The notes under the pieces: model-generated
What the model saw: only the letters and a program-made list of their open reading frames with translations
Database searches by the model: none
What the model was told of the DNA's origin: nothing
Translations under genes and position numbers: made by a program
Origin: Pipra filicauda
Lineage: Eukaryota > Chordata > Aves > Passeriformes > Pipridae
Length of the DNA: 64,000 nucleotides
Direction: 5' to 3'
NCBI RefSeq assembly: GCF_003945595.2
Contig: NW_024104508.1
Location: 496,001 to 560,000 of the forward strand
In this document: in pieces, positions 15,482 to 30,000 of the stretch
Position numbering within the stretch: the first letter of the stretch is position 1
How the letters are laid out: each line of letters begins with the position of its first letter

Positions 15482-15503
15482 AACCAACCAACCAACCAAA
15501 AAA
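15482..15503. repeat. (CCAA)n microsatellite
   Basis: Short run of CCAA units in an A-rich setting, about five units long and imperfect at the edges. A similar CCAA/CAAA-rich tract occurs at 38826-38872, just before the first CpG island. Confidence 0.7.
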
Positions 15504-15788
15504 CCAAGACTCAACTCTTTAAATTTACAAAATTTGATGAGGTATTTTGAGATTTCTGCAAGCGAACTATGATATCACTTTTGTTTTCTGCTTCTATAGT
15601 TGTTGTCATCACTGTGCTCAACAAAGATGTTTTTACTAAGAACCAGCCCTGTTTCTAAATCAGTAAATACTGGTTAAGGTATGTTGATAGAATAGTGATG
15701 AATGGGATGTAGTCATTCCCAAACAGACAGTTCCTTTGGCTTTGTTTCATGCAGTGAGCTCTTGTTATTGTCAGGGAGTTTTAGTTTT

Positions 15789-15807
15789 AAAAAAAAAAAA
15801 AAAAAAA
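15789..15807. repeat. Poly(A) run, 19 bases
   Basis: Uninterrupted A19. No matching retrocopy or coding remnant is visible upstream, so it is best called a simple homopolymer and not a retrotransposed tail. Confidence 0.85.
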
Positions 15808-17159
15808 GAGGCAGAACGTAAAAGTACATGTCAGGTGTTTTTGGAGTGCTACATATAAAATCTGGAATTGCTAGCAGGTTCCTTACAAATAATATCTGCA
15901 TATGATTAATAGAGTTTCTCACTGTTGTCACAGATCTCTCCGCAACTCATGCAAAAGTGCCTCCAGCTGAAGTATATAATTAATGGCACCATAAAATCTT
16001 ATTCTCTAATATCAGAAAATGATTTATTATAGCGGATATACACATTTATCCAGAAAACAAAACAGTCTTATATTGGATGTGCTAGATGAAGTAATGTGGC
16101 AAAAAAATATCCTTGATGCTCTTCAGGTGTCTATCTGAGAACCTTAATGAAACTTACATGAAATCACCTTTTGGTGCAGTTGATTTTTTATATATTTGTC
16201 TGGATACAATAAATACAAAGGTAAGAAAACTAAAAAGGTGCAAACTTGACAAAACTGTTGTCCATTTAGAGAAAGTTACATTTAATCTTTAAAAGAGTTC
16301 AATTGATAATCAAATATATTGATTAATTCTTGTTATTTATTATTAGTTAGTTATTAGTTGTTGGTCAATTACATTTCTGATTTCATCATTATGGAAAAAT
16401 ACTGTAATATGACCATTATATTCTATGGTTTTTCCCAAAATACTAAATAATTAATCATTGCCAACAGTTTCATTGTGGAAACAGATGTATTTCTCCATGT
16501 CCCTATGGTATATTTCAATCACCATGAAGGAAAATCACATAAGACAAGCAGTTGTACATGGCAGTTCCACAAAGAAATAAAACTTCTTTTTTCCCTTTTT
16601 CATCCAAAAGTATCTGAAAAAAAAAATTGATTTTTAAGTCTACCTCAATTTCCTCCAAAAAAGAAAGTATAAGTGTCTGAATACCATGTGCAATAGTCTG
16701 TGCTGTAGTTTAAAATAGTTCAGACACAGTTACAAAAATGTCATGTACTTACTGTCTGAAAACATGAAATAGCAGCCAGATATTTGTGATATTCCCTTTT
16801 CCAAAATTCACTGAAGTAAGTGGAAATGTTTCCACTGATTACATGGGTTTTGGAACAGATTGTGTTCAAGTTGGTTAAGGTTCTGCCTAAGGAAAGATTA
16901 CAGGAATATGATTCTATTTTGAGAATTTAAGAAAATGCCTATTTTAAGAGATTTCCATTTAACATTTTTTTGCTGGACAACTGAGTAACTGAGTACTTAA
17001 ACAAAACTAAAAAAAAATGTGGAGATAAAGAAAGAGTAATCTGCTTACCGGATGGCATACTTTTCTGCTCTATCTTCTTATTATTTTATTCTCCTAAATG
17101 ACATTTTTCTTCATAAATATTTAACATCTAAAAACATTCAAATGTCAAGGAAGAAAACT

Positions 17160-17300
17160 GATGGAATTATTTGACTAATATTTCAATATTGCTAATATTT
17201 TGCAAATGATTAATTTAATTAAAATTATTCAGTAAGGTTTAATTAAGTATAAGTAAATTTTGGCATTTGCATTGCAAGATTTAATTGACTTCTTTGACTA
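17160..17300. promoter_or_regulatory. Candidate conserved non-coding element
   Basis: A dense cluster of AT-rich words (AATATT, TTAATTTAATTA, TTAATTAAG, ATTTGCAT-like) resembles long conserved vertebrate enhancers bound by homeodomain and POU factors. It contains no open frame or repeat. This rests on word composition alone; conservation and activity have not been shown. Confidence 0.2.
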
Positions 17301-20084
17301 ATAAATACTTCCCTTTTCTCACATACAGTAGATTAGAAAACTGCTGGAGGTAAACTTCTGAAATATGAAGAAGTGTCTGAGCTTTATGGCATCAGTTATA
17401 GGCTAATTATATAGGCCTGTTTAATTTTGGTTGATTTTAACTAGTATTGCAATGTCCATGTTTTGTAATGATATCAATAAATACATTAAGGCTAAAGCAA
17501 CAAATATAACACAATAAATTTATGGCTGGCCATTTCTAATGTAATAACCTTTTTCATGTCTTATGATTAATAAGATATTATATAAAGTGAAGTTTTTCAT
17601 TAGAAAATGATACATTTTTCATGTGTCATGTAAATAGCAAGGTTACTGTACAGAAATTCCACATATGGAGAGCAATCTGTCATGATGATCTTTTTCACTA
17701 ATGAGTGCATATGGTTTTTACTCATATTTTCTCTGAACACTTGTACCTAACCCACAGTATTCCAGAGCAATCAGATATTGTGGCAACAAGCCCAGATACA
17801 AAAAAAGTAGTACTTTGCTTATGCAGGGAAATCAGAACTTTGCTATCATATATATTTTTTAATTATTACTTTTTCTCCTAGGAGGAAAAAGAGCAAAAAC
17901 TTCAGACTGTTTTGAAGAATGAAGATTGATTTGTCATTTAAAATGTAGTTGCCTGTGACAACAGAGAACTGGACTAGATAACTCAGTCCTGTATTTTTGT
18001 TTAGGAAAAATCTGATTTAGAGTATAGAAAACATCTTAGGGACTCTCTAAGAGTCTGCTGAAAAGGAATTAAGTAAAGCTAAATTACATTTTTATTCATT
18101 ATCTATATGCAGGCAGGAACTAGTATGTTTGGCATATGTTAAGACTTGTATTTATTTTCTTCTCATGCATCTCAATAAACTATGGCTTTATAATTACTTA
18201 TGCATGAGTTACCAAGTCATGAACCCCCTAAAGAGGAAGTTATTTTCTTCCTTTTTACTTGGATGTTAATATAAACTGTACAGTGTGAATGGAGCCCAAG
18301 TTTTGGCACCATTGCTTTGGTGCTGCTACGGTTTTGGTATTTCTTTAACACTTGGTAATGCCACAAGCACACAGGGTACCAAGGTCTGCCCCTGAAGAGC
18401 CTCTCAGATTATGCGTACAGGTCTGTGGGAACCTTGAGAAAAAGAAGGCCCTTAAAAATATCTAGCATGACAAGGATATAAAACTGTAGAGATCATCTCC
18501 GTGATACAGAGCCTACGTCCTGGAAGGCGGGCTAGGAAAGAAGAAAATCTCTCTGGACATACCTGCACCTAGGGTTCCAATCAGCTAGACCGACTCTACT
18601 CTTGTAACACAGGGGAAGGTCGTGAAGCCCTGTTGCACTTCAGTCCTGTTCTTCAGGGTTACCAGGGTACCTGCAGCTGAGTAAAACCCAGAAAGGAACA
18701 GCTTTTCTTCCAGCTGTCAGGTTAATGGCTAGACCACCTGTCACTGATCCATCAGCTGCCCATGCTTTGGTAGTAGAGATCTCTAAGGCACTTCCTACCA
18801 AAGGTCTGGAATGGAAGGGAAGAGAGGAAAGAGTAGGTTAGCAATCTTGCTGAAATGCTAACTGGAACTGAGAGATCTGGGACATGGATGGGAATTGCTG
18901 CCTCAATAGACATACTTCTGGATACCACCTAGAAAATGTATCACTCAGCACTCAAGCAAAAGGAAATAAGGCACATCTGCTATGCTCATACCCTTGCATC
19001 ATACAGAAAGAGGTTCTTGAGGAAATGTACTGTCACCATCAGGGGAAAGAAATGATAATTTGCACTGTTGCAGTCTATTTCCTATTGGTGTTATGTAATT
19101 ACAATATTTTGATAATGTTAACAACTTTGCATGCAATGTTATTACTCTTTATTCTTTCTCATGTATTTACATAGCATTATATAGCACAGACAAAACAAAG
19201 TACTAACAAACAACTGTCGAATCCATGCACTTTTAAAAGCCATCGCAGACTTTTTCTGCTTGCCAAGAGTGAAAGCACACACGGAAGTTCTGTGGTGCAC
19301 GTGACTGTCTGTTCTCTTTCCTCTGGATTTTTCGGTACAAATTTTCAGGCAATAGGTTGCAGCTCATGTGCTAGCTGCCCTAAGTGGTTAGGAAGAAACC
19401 GATCTTTTGCTATGTCATTCATTTACACTCATCTTCTGGTGGTGTTTGAGGAACCAATTTGCCTTTCTCTTCATTCTTTCTTCCTCTTTCTCTCTATGTC
19501 CTGCTCCTGTGTCCTTGTGCAGCTAGTGTGAGGCTTGTTCCAGGCAGTGGGCTATCTCAGCCTTCTCCTGCTGTGGTTGGGGTTCCTCTCCTTGTACGCA
19601 TTATGCAGCTGCCCACCTACCCCAGCAAAACATTTTTGCTTTCCAACTGAGGAGCAAGCAGAGACATAGAGAGGGCTGCTGATGTCACGACATGGTGAGA
19701 ACTGGCTGTGTTGAGGGTGACAACAAGGCAGGTAGGGTTCAGTGCCAAGGGTCTAGTGTCCCTTGGGTGAGGAGTCGCACATGTGGCTCACACAGTGAGA
19801 GCCATTGCCACATGAAATTAGCCTCTGCTGACTAGCTCTGCATTATGCTGGACTATATCTGATGCCTGATCTAGTTTGTGTAAAGCTACCTTGAGTATCT
19901 CAACTGAACTCTCCAATCTGCAGGACAGATGTTCACAAGTCACAGCATTCAGCAGAGCTAGGCTTGGACCAGGGTGTTTTCCAGTCTGTTCCTTGAAGTG
20001 GCTGTGTCCAAGGCTACTACAGGGGGAGCTAAAATCAGAGTACTGCTTATGAAATTAGTTATTTCCAAGTATTTTTATCTGAAC

Positions 20085-20109
20085 AAAAAAAAAAAAAAAA
20101 AAAAAAAAA
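20085..20109. repeat. Poly(A) run, 25 bases
   Basis: Longest homopolymer in the window, followed by a GAGAGA step and then a T run. It could be an old retroposon tail, but no source gene body is recognisable upstream. Confidence 0.85.
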
Positions 20110-23100
20110 GAGAGATTTTTTTTTCCCTGGATTGATGAATTTGTGGGGAAAAAGGACAGAATTTGCCTTCTTCCCATTTCCTTTTGTAGGTGACTGTATG
20201 CATAACTGACCAAGGCATCCCTTCTCTAAGGTCTGAGCTCTTTAGTTTTGCAACACTGCTAGTATGGAGAAGGATTCCAGATTCTCCATTCGAGCCACAA
20301 GCACATGGACTAGAATTAAACTCCAAGAAAATGGGCTTTTTTTCAAGGATCATTATAGTATATTTTTCTAATCTGTGCCAACCCTGTTCTGAGACTACAG
20401 CAGGACTTCATGATGAAGTCCTTCACTACTGGCTTAGGCAAACTTGACTGTAATAATAGTCCATATATTTTCAGAGACTAAACAAATGATGTGAATAATA
20501 GATTTGGTTGTTATGTCTGATTTGAAGTTATATCTAGAAAGTGAATTGAATGTGTCACTAGATCAAGAAAGCATTAGACTATCGAAGTTTTTTTCCTCAT
20601 CAACTTTTGTCTGAAAGTTTGTTACCAGGGATCCAGGCTTTACTGCTTGTGTGATAGATGTTTTTATCAGCACTTGGGGAAAAGTCAAAGTGGAAAAAAT
20701 TATGAGGCTTGTGTCTGTAGCATTTTATGGATTGACATAAGGTTTATTATTGTTTAGCAATATTAAGGGGCTGACATCAAGAGAGAGATTTATTGGAACT
20801 GTTCTAATATCAAGATGCTTCCGCAAACACAAAAATAGATTTCAGACCCGAAGGGTATCCAGGCTTATTTCAATGTCATGTGCAAATTTGGCAGTCCTCT
20901 TTGATTTGATTTATCTGCTCTCTTGCTGAATCTGTAGTCTCCAAGACTGGCTCCTTGCTGGTTATCATAGCATTATGGATTTCACTTGCTATAAATGGGA
21001 AAACAATTTATATAATGTTTTCATAAAACATGATTTTCTTATTAATTTATTGTTTATATAATATGAATTATAAGAGTAGTCATTAATAACTATTTCCTTT
21101 AAATGACATAAAATCTTTAATTTCTTTTTTTTTAAATTACCATTTCTAGAAATTTTTTTAACTGCACCAACTACAAAAAGACTAAGCAAAACAATGGAAA
21201 TATAAATAAATATAATCTGACAAAAGAACATAAAACTTAGGCTATTATTTTCTCTTCCTCTAAATATAAAACAGATTTCACATACCTTTCCTGTGTTTAT
21301 CTAGACTTTTCTTCCATAAAACCTATGACTACAAGGACTTGCAGACCTCATGCAAGAATTATTTTTTACCAAAAATTTCACTAACAACTAGGGATTATTT
21401 TGTTAGCTGCATGGGGACCTGTGAAATCAATGGCCATTTCTGAAAATTGATGTCTGCCAGAGGTAATGTTTATCTAGCATACTTGTGGTATTGTCTACCT
21501 CTCACCATTTTCGCACTATCTGATTTTCACTTTCACTTGAAACATTTTTGAAAGTTATCTTTTTGAAAGTTATCTATGGGTTAGGTATGCAACTGTTGTT
21601 GCATACTGTCTTCTATAAAACTGTGCCTAAAAAGAAAACTACTGATTTTCAGCTTTCTGCTCTGAGCATAAGGCAGCACCTTCACTGTCTCGGTATAAAG
21701 TCTAGTTTCTATTCCCTTGTACGTGGCAACAAGAGGAAGTAAAACAGTTTTAAAAGCCTAAATATATGTTTGAAATGGCAAGAATGGATGGGGAAGCAGG
21801 TAGTGTGGGAATACTTGATATATTTAATCTCTGATCTATTGACCCAAGATGGAACATTTCCATTTAATGACTTGTTTCTTGTGCTGATGACCTAACTGGA
21901 TTTATTGCCTGTAAATCCTTCCTTAGAAGTCACCTCCACCCTGATGTATACACTGACCTTTGCAAGGCAGCTGAGTTGGGTTCTCTTACCTAATTTAGTC
22001 ATCTAAATGGCATTTAAGCACTAAATATAGACTAGTTATCTAGTTGCCTACTGCAGCCAATGGACACAACCATGTGCAGAAAATGATTCATCATATTCTA
22101 AAATATGTTGGACGAATGGCCCATTTCATGGATCTGTCACTCTCCATGGACTATGGCAGCAGCTGAGGTGTCTAAGACCAAATGCCTTACTTTTACACAG
22201 CTAAAGTTAGGTGACCTAAATCCCACTTCTGGTGTTTGCATTCAATTTCCTGTCTTTTCTGAAATAGTCTTATTGTTTCTTTGCTATTTTATCTTATCTG
22301 TAATATTATAATACCTTGCTTATTGTTGACATGTTCTGGTTTGGGGTTTTTTTAACCCTACATATAAATTTTAAGCTCTTCGGAGTAGCAACATGGAGAA
22401 GTCCACAGGGTTTACCCACCCCTCCATAAATAAAAAGCCAACCTCCAAACAAAAAACAATAAGGAATAATTCTGGTGCCAACAAAGAATCGTTTAACACA
22501 TGTCCTTTAAACAATCTATAACTGCTAATTTACTCAGTAGAATATATGACATATGTTCATGAAAACCCCCTCACAAATAATTTAAAAACTGATGCTTATT
22601 CTCCCAGTTAGTACTACTGAGGGCAATGGAAAGATCTATATAAATAAGTGTTTGAAGTGAGAAGACATGCAAAAATAGGAATTACTCACATCAGTAAGAT
22701 TTGCTGAATTGAACCTTTAATTTACCATCTGCAAATGTGGGCCAATGAAGATGTAGTAATATTTGCTACCCAGTAGTTATAACTCCAGATTATGTGATAG
22801 CCCATAATTGAATAAATGCATGGTATTTCTGAAGGGTTGTGAAGGGGTATAGAAAGATTGCTTTCTTTACTGATCTTTTAGTGAAATTTCATATATTTCA
22901 ACATGGTATAATTGCAAGCTACATTTATTCCTATTCTTCCCCTTTAATTAAAACTTACAAAGGTGGAAACCAGAAACAATATCTCTAAGCATATTAAATA
23001 GGAAATTCTTGGCAACTGATAGGATTAAACCTTCAAGAGTGAAAAATAAGTGTCCTCTTCAGAATGACTAAGGCTATAACAGCTTCTGAAGTTGTTGATT

Positions 23101-23933
23101 TAAACAACCCATAACACAGTACTCCTACACTAAACCTACTGGATTTAAACAGTTCCCATTCCAGCCTGTAAAATATATCCACATTGTGCCAACTCTTGAG
23201 GAGATCCTTCTACTGCCATTATACCTAGCTTAGTCTTTTCTCAGATTTTCTCATTATAATTCAGAATTTCATAATTTTAGTTGTTTGCAGTGAATGCTTT
23301 GGACTGTTGGAATAAAAAGAAGCTTTGTTTCATAGAATCATTTGTTTCATACGCTTGAAAGAGAGTTATCCTGGAAGGAGTTTGAAGCAGACTCAGAAAC
23401 AGAAGTTTCTTCCACTACATCACATGTGAAGAAGTAACCCAGAGAGTAACTTCCTTCCTTGATGAGCATGAGGCAAGATTTTGTGGAGCACTGAATCACT
23501 GCCAGCTCTCAAAATTTCTCAGCAGCTACTGTCCATCCTCAGCATTAAACATGCTGTTGAACACATCATTTAAGATTAGTTCTATGAAGTAATTTCTATC
23601 AGCTCCAATGGGGACTAGATATTACTCATAATTAAATAAAAATAGTAACCATCTTGACTTCTTATGTAGTAAGTATTTTAAATATCATATTACTCAGCTT
23701 TGCAAGAAGAGTTTGTAAATATTGAAATAATAGGTCACTATCGATGTGATTGAAACATTTAGTAATAAATCTGTATATTTAAAATCCCTAAATCAAACTG
23801 GTATTTTTCATGAGTTCAGTTCAGAGACTTTGTGTTGCCTCCACAGGAATATTTGAAATCAAATCTCACAAACTTTGTGCTGATTCTGGTTTTTACAAAG
23901 TAATCTAAGACTATGTTATTGGGGAAATCTCTT

Positions 23934-24050
23934 AGAACAGAATTACAGAATGATAGAATCATTCTATAGATCTTAAGATCATCTATAGATTCTTAAGATC
24001 ATCAAGTCCAGCTGAGTGTAAACATGGACATCAAGTCCAAACTTACTGTT
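23934..24050 (-). mobile_element. CR1 LINE 3'-end fragment (antisense)
   Basis: The plus strand carries the reverse complement of the typical CR1 3' tail: a diverged AGAATCA-type repeat block followed by AAGATCATCAAGTCCA, the familiar start of antisense CR1 copies in bird genomes. Within it, a segment containing CTATAGAT and TTAAGATCAT is duplicated in tandem (about 23964-24003). The fragment is heavily truncated and diverged, carries no coding part and is certainly inactive. Identification is from recalled family consensus, not from a search. Confidence 0.65.
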
Positions 24051-27000
24051 TTGCTAGAGTGTCATTTTTCATTTTCTATTATGTGGGGAGCTGGATCAGT
24101 CATTGATGTCCACAGAATAAAATTCACAGTGGTCAGTGAATCAAAAAAGAATTTTAGGATCTTGTCTTTGGCTTGTCCATACTAGGTGAAAACTTTCAGT
24201 CTCCTGAGGCTTGGCAGATGAATTCATGACCAGTTCTCAGAAAAGTTGCTGATATGCAGCCACATGGTCCTTGCCCTAAGTGTCCAGGTTTTTGTGGAAA
24301 CAGAATGAATGTTCACCACATGGAAAAGTGCTGCTGTGGTCCTAAGTCCCACCTCTGATTTGAGTGATTGCAGAACCAGAATTGTGGGGTTTGGGCAAAG
24401 TGCTGTGTGAGAAACTTATCTCTCTCCTTTCCCCCATTTCTTTAAATTCACATGCTACTGCCAAGTCGTTTGAAATATGTTCTTTGTTGTTCAAGTATTC
24501 TTTGCAGGATTTTCCTATGCAATAATTTGATTGCTTTATATTTACTTTTGCATTTATAAATGACCCATCTGTTTTTAGTTTAGGTGATGCAGTTCCTTCT
24601 ACACTGAGGCATCTCATTTTATGCATAGGTACATAGATCAGCAGAAATCTTAAAATATTCATAAGATTCTCTAGTTGTTTTTTCCTAGGCTGTGAATCAG
24701 TCCCTGATAAAAAGGACATGATCCTGCTTCTATTTAAATCAACAGAATAACTTTTAATTCCCCTTGGACAGAGATGAGTTCTTTATGATACTGAGAAAAG
24801 TTTGTTTTACTTTTTTTCCCTAGCAAAGTATGTGTTTTGCTGCCCTTCCATAAGACCAAAGTATTTGCCAATATTTAAACTTTATTTATGCAAAGTTCCC
24901 ATGAGTAGGCGTGTCAGTATAAGACCTACTGGTTTTTTTTAATAAAGGAGGGAAAAAACACAAATCAAACAAAGCCCTGACATATTTTGCTTTTCTGTTA
25001 AAGAAAAGCAATAAGCACTATTCCTTAGCTTCTGCTGTGAATACCTTAGTGTCCAGGGTTTATCCTTCAGGGCAGTAGGATGGCTGTGAAGAGGCCCAAG
25101 CTGCTGCCTGTGAGAGGTTGGTTAAGATTGGCAGCAATCCAGCAGAGGAGGAAGCTGTGAGGGATGGTCCCTCTGTAAACAATTCCAGATGGATTTTTGT
25201 GTGGGGCAGTACAAAGAAGGCTGTAATCTCCCTGACAAATCCACCATGATCTTCCTTGGTCAATGTCTTGATCTGCACTTTTTCCTTTTTATTTCTCCTC
25301 TGTCATATTAGGACTTAAAGTGGAATAACCGATGCATTCCAAATACAGTGCATGAAACCTCCCTGCCAAGTCCCACAAACAAAATTACAAGGTCTGGTAA
25401 AATCTTACCCTTCTTAGTTATTAGATCTGTCAAATGAATCATGTTTCTGGGGAATCAGATGTTGTTAGGACTTAAACACATATAGCTGTAAATGCCAAAA
25501 AATAATACATCAGAATAAAAGTTTGCTGTTTAATGAATTTGAGCACATGATTTCTGCAACCTGTCCTGTATACAAAATGTAGGAATAGCACAAATGTAGC
25601 ATGACACAGATAATAACAATCATAGCCCATGCTAAGCCATTATATGACAAACGCAATATATAATTAATAGTGACCCATCTCTTGTGGAAGGAGGTCCTGT
25701 TTTGGATGATTTCCAAGTCATTCTTTGTGTCCCTAGGCATAGATTCACTGCAGAGTGTCACAAAGATTTCTCGCTTCAGAAGCAGGAAGGATAAAACAAT
25801 GTTAAAAAAACAATTTTAAAGCACTTGATACAGTTAAGCTTAGGACAGATCCATTTTGCAAAATTCACAAAGGAAAAAAGCATGTATTGAAATATTTTCC
25901 TGCAGTTCCTTTGACTGTTGACTTCATTCAGGGGTTTTCTTTTTATCTGCTCTGATGTGTGAAACATAAATAAATACATGACTGAGCAAATATAAACACT
26001 ATAACCAAATTAAAAGAATTGTCAGCAATTACCATTGGATTTCTCTTAATTTGCAAATTTAGTACTAGCTCTGAAGAAAACAGAGGCAAATCCTATTTGT
26101 AGCATTTTTTAGGAAATGAAGCCCATTGCAAGAATCCCTTGTACAGCAAAGCTTCAGATGGAAATGAGGAACACAACCTGACTCTAATCCAATTTTGAGG
26201 CCTTCTCCTGCAAATAACTGGGGAGTACTGGAAATGTTCAGCCCTTTGATAGTACTTGGTATCCAATTCAACAACCACATTGTAATTTAAGCATGTGAGA
26301 ACTCTAATTTCTTACAGTATATGCCATATAGAATAGGCTGTCCAAACCTGCCCTAAATAATTGAGGGAAGTGACAGAAGTCTATAATCTGCTACTTTTGC
26401 TAAGTTTAAGTGGTGCCTTATTTTAGAAATATCTCTCTGGAGCCAATGCTCTTATGCATATCCCTGCTGGAAGCTGTATGCCCGTACTCTATCGTGATAG
26501 ACCAGACAGGTCTGTGTTCCAAGGATAAGCATGTAACTACCCCCAGTCTTGATGCAATGGCACCATGTCAGTTAATCTGCTGAGGTGATGACATCAAGCT
26601 ACTAGGGAATCTTTCATCTCTTCCCTATGCTGTCTGCTACAAACAGGAACAGAATTTAGTAGTCCTGGCTACCAGCATCCCAAGGGTGGCAAGCTGCATT
26701 GCAGAGCTGGGTGGAGAAGTGCACCCAGCTTTTGCCACCCACTGCTGGAATCAGTGCAGGTATGGCCATTGTGTACAGCTGTCAGTCTGCTCCTGTAGAA
26801 AAAAAATCCCAATATAACCCCAAACTTTCCCAAGCTTTTAAAGTAAAAGAAAGAAACCTCACAAATCCCTACAAATAAAAAAGTAAAACAATAAAAAGCC
26901 CCCCTAAAACATTTAACAGGCAACTAAAATATTTTTTCTAGATGCCCAGTATTGGATGCACAACAGCTGTGAAGGATGACATGCAACACATTATGGCATT

Positions 27001-30000
27001 TCATATCTTTAATTGTATTTCCACTTCAGAACAGAGAGTGACTTGGATTTTGTGTGGGTTTTTTTTTTTTCAGCTTGACTCTGACTAGTAAATTTCTTTC
27101 TGCTACAAAATGTTCTCTGATGCTCCCTATTGTACTACCTACCCTCACATTGTCTGTTTCTGAATCTGTTATGTTGTAAAATCCATTAACAAGAATGATG
27201 CTCCCTCTTTACCATTAAATTCATTAAACCCAAGAGACTTAATCTGTGTAGGAAATATTAGTTTCAAAGTTCTAAGTTTTAATTTACGTTTTGTTTGTCT
27301 TCCACCTGATATAATACTGGTATCTTCTTATTGGAAAATAGTGTCAGGAGACCTTGATGATGTAGTTTGTATTTCCATTAATTCATTCTTCCCAGATCAA
27401 TTATTGCCATAACTTCTCAGTCACTGCCTTTATTAACTCAGTTAAATTTCTCCTTTGGGTCATTGTCCAGTAGTTTGTCCAGCTCACTGAGCCGCTGGCA
27501 GACAGAAGGATCCAGTGTCCGGAAGAGTACTCTAGCAGGGAAGATGATGAAATCATAACATTTGTGGAATTACACTTTTTTTTTTTAATTGAGAAACAGG
27601 TTTATGAAAACCAGTCACTGTGGATGCATTTGCCTCAGAACACAAAGGACAAAACAACTCAGTTTACTAAAATAATTTGTTTAGGTCTGACTAGTTACTT
27701 TTAAAGTCAATTTTTCTTTGGACGCAAAGCTTCTATTCACGAGAACAACCACAGCTTGCTCTGTTAGTGAGGGGTGGTGCAGCATCCCTCCTGCTCAGCA
27801 GGACCCATTGAGAGGCTTAATGTTATCTTCTTATTTGTATTTACTACACAGATAAAAGCTTCCTTCCCATCTAAATCTTCTCCCACCATGTTCTCACAAG
27901 TCTGCATAATGAGATTAATAAATAAAGCTTCAAAAGGTAGCCAGATCGATAAGACTTTGTACTCCTCAGTTTTTGGTTGTGGTGAAGCAAGTCCATGGTC
28001 AGCTATGGTGAACTAGCAAGCTCCTGGTGCTTCAGATGGAGCAGGTCCCAGACACTACATAGCACCTTAAATTACAAATCTATTTTCCAAAAAATGATGC
28101 TAGAAAAATGATGCAACCAAGTTATATTTTTATATTGTTCTGATTTGTTCCAGACAAAACATATCAAATTTATAAGTGGAAAGGAAAGCTATCTCCCTTC
28201 TAAGTCCTAATATATTAGCTTGCCAATACTTGGCTCAATCAGCTTGCTTAGAAGCCGAATGTCATTTTTGGATTCCTTCTCTTGTTTTTCCAGTGTGTTG
28301 CAATGAACAGGTCAGTTCTGCCACCAGAAACACTTGGCAATCAGATTGTCTTCAGTAGCTTTGCACACATACAGTGGATTCTGACATTGTACAAGAGAAA
28401 TAACAGAAACTTCTGGTTTATGCAGAGCTAACGGGAGTTAAAAATAAACTCCCTAACCTCCAGGCAAACAAATCAACATGAACACACATGGACCAAGGCT
28501 GCAGCAATAACGGCCAAACTTCTGAAGGATCCTATGGGAAGCTGCCCTGCCTCTGAAAGCAACGGGAAGCTCTTCCTAAGGCACAGGCAGTCTCCCCCTA
28601 ACCCCCTCATTGCTTCTCAAATTGCTCTGCTGAATGTCTGGTCCACTCAGCAAGGTTGGATCAGACTTTTCCTGGAGAACTGGCCCACACTATACATCCA
28701 TCTTGGCACCCATTCAGCCTGCAGTCTTTCTTCCCTGATTGCCAAAAAGCATGCTAGTAATTCAGATACACTGGTGGGTCTGGGATATGAATAGCTGGCC
28801 ACTGGGAACAGTATGAGAACTTTATTGTCTTCCATAGCCTATCATAAACCAAAAATGATTCACCACATGTAACTGAGCTGGTTTTGGATTTTAAATCCTA
28901 AGACATCAAGTCTTCCAATCTAATTCAATTACATTTTTTTCTTTCCATTGCTCTGGAAGAGAAAAAAAAAAGGCTTCATTCCAGCACAATAAAAAAATCC
29001 CAGGGGTTATCAAGAGGCAGTTCATTGTTTGTGGCAAACTTATGCAGTCCTTAAGTATACAGTCAGCACACCACTGAAATTGGGTCATTTCTGTATACCC
29101 GTTGGGACAAGGAATCTAACAAGTTAGTCAGATGGAGAGTTAGGCAAAGACGGCTAAAAAAGCCATGCTTTTGTAGACTGCTTCAAAAACCAGATTCAAA
29201 ATTTGCAATTCATTCAAAAGCTGACCAGAGAGAGATGGGGAAATAACATAGTTAAAAATTAAAACATTGGAAGACAGATTGGATTTTCTTCAAGTGTGAT
29301 GAAGAACTGACAGTGAGAGTTGACTCTTGGTGGATTCTGCTGTATAACGCTCTCAAAGCCATTAAAAGAACTGTTGAAAAATTAACCACCATACAGGAGT
29401 TCAAGAAATCTCTCAACCATGTGTTTATTTTTCCATCGTGACACAGCTTTATGCATGCAAGAGAAAGAAGCAATCTACCATTTTGTTTGAAATAACAGAC
29501 TACCCAGAAGCCCTAGCTTTTACAGAATCTAAAAATAGCAATATTAAAAAACTATCCATCCATTTCTCCAACTGGACTCCTTCTAGCATAGTTATGTGTC
29601 TTACAAACCTGCAGAAGAAGAAGCTACTCCTCTCTTAACTGTCAAAGATATGGGCAAATTTATGGATAATGCAATTGCTGCGGCAGGCACATACAGCAAC
29701 ATGGAAATCAGTTGAGCTTTGTCCTTTTGAGATGTCTCATTCTAGGCAAGAACTGTCTTGTTTTTCTTCACCTCACCTTCTCATGCTCTCCCACAGCCTT
29801 CAGTACATGCCTGAGTATCCTTCAGGTGTTCATCTCCTTACTCTCTTGACACGTTGGCATCTAGTAATTGCTAGCTCTGTTAGGTACAAATCATTGCTTT
29901 GGGTGGAAGAAGGAACAGCTCTTCCAGTCCATCAGAAAATTACAGTGGAAACCTGTGTGGACAAGGTTGGGTACTGCCCACCCACCCTGCTTTTCGTCAG

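Larger units (their letters stand above)
14520..23925. other. Non-coding stretch, very AT-rich core
   Basis: No gene is seen. The part from about 16.0 to 18.2 kb is especially AT-rich and lacks reading frames of even 60 codons. Around 17.16-17.30 kb it has dense TTAATTA/ATTAAT words typical of homeodomain-bound enhancers, which makes it a candidate conserved non-coding element. Homopolymer runs sit at 15789-15807 (A19) and 20085-20109 (A25). Short tandem duplications occur near 15190-15220 (three ~12-base copies) and 21545-21575 (two ~16-base copies). Confidence 0.55.

Noticed and set aside
17960..18000. GGACTAGATAACTC-like word resembling a CR1 tail
   Set aside because: Only one short word matches; the rest of the CR1 tail order is missing.
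20085..20109. A25 as a processed-pseudogene tail
   Set aside because: No gene body, polyadenylation signal or target-site duplication was found upstream.
23330..23390. TCATAGAATCAT word resembling antisense CR1
   Set aside because: The following sequence does not continue as CR1; too short to call.
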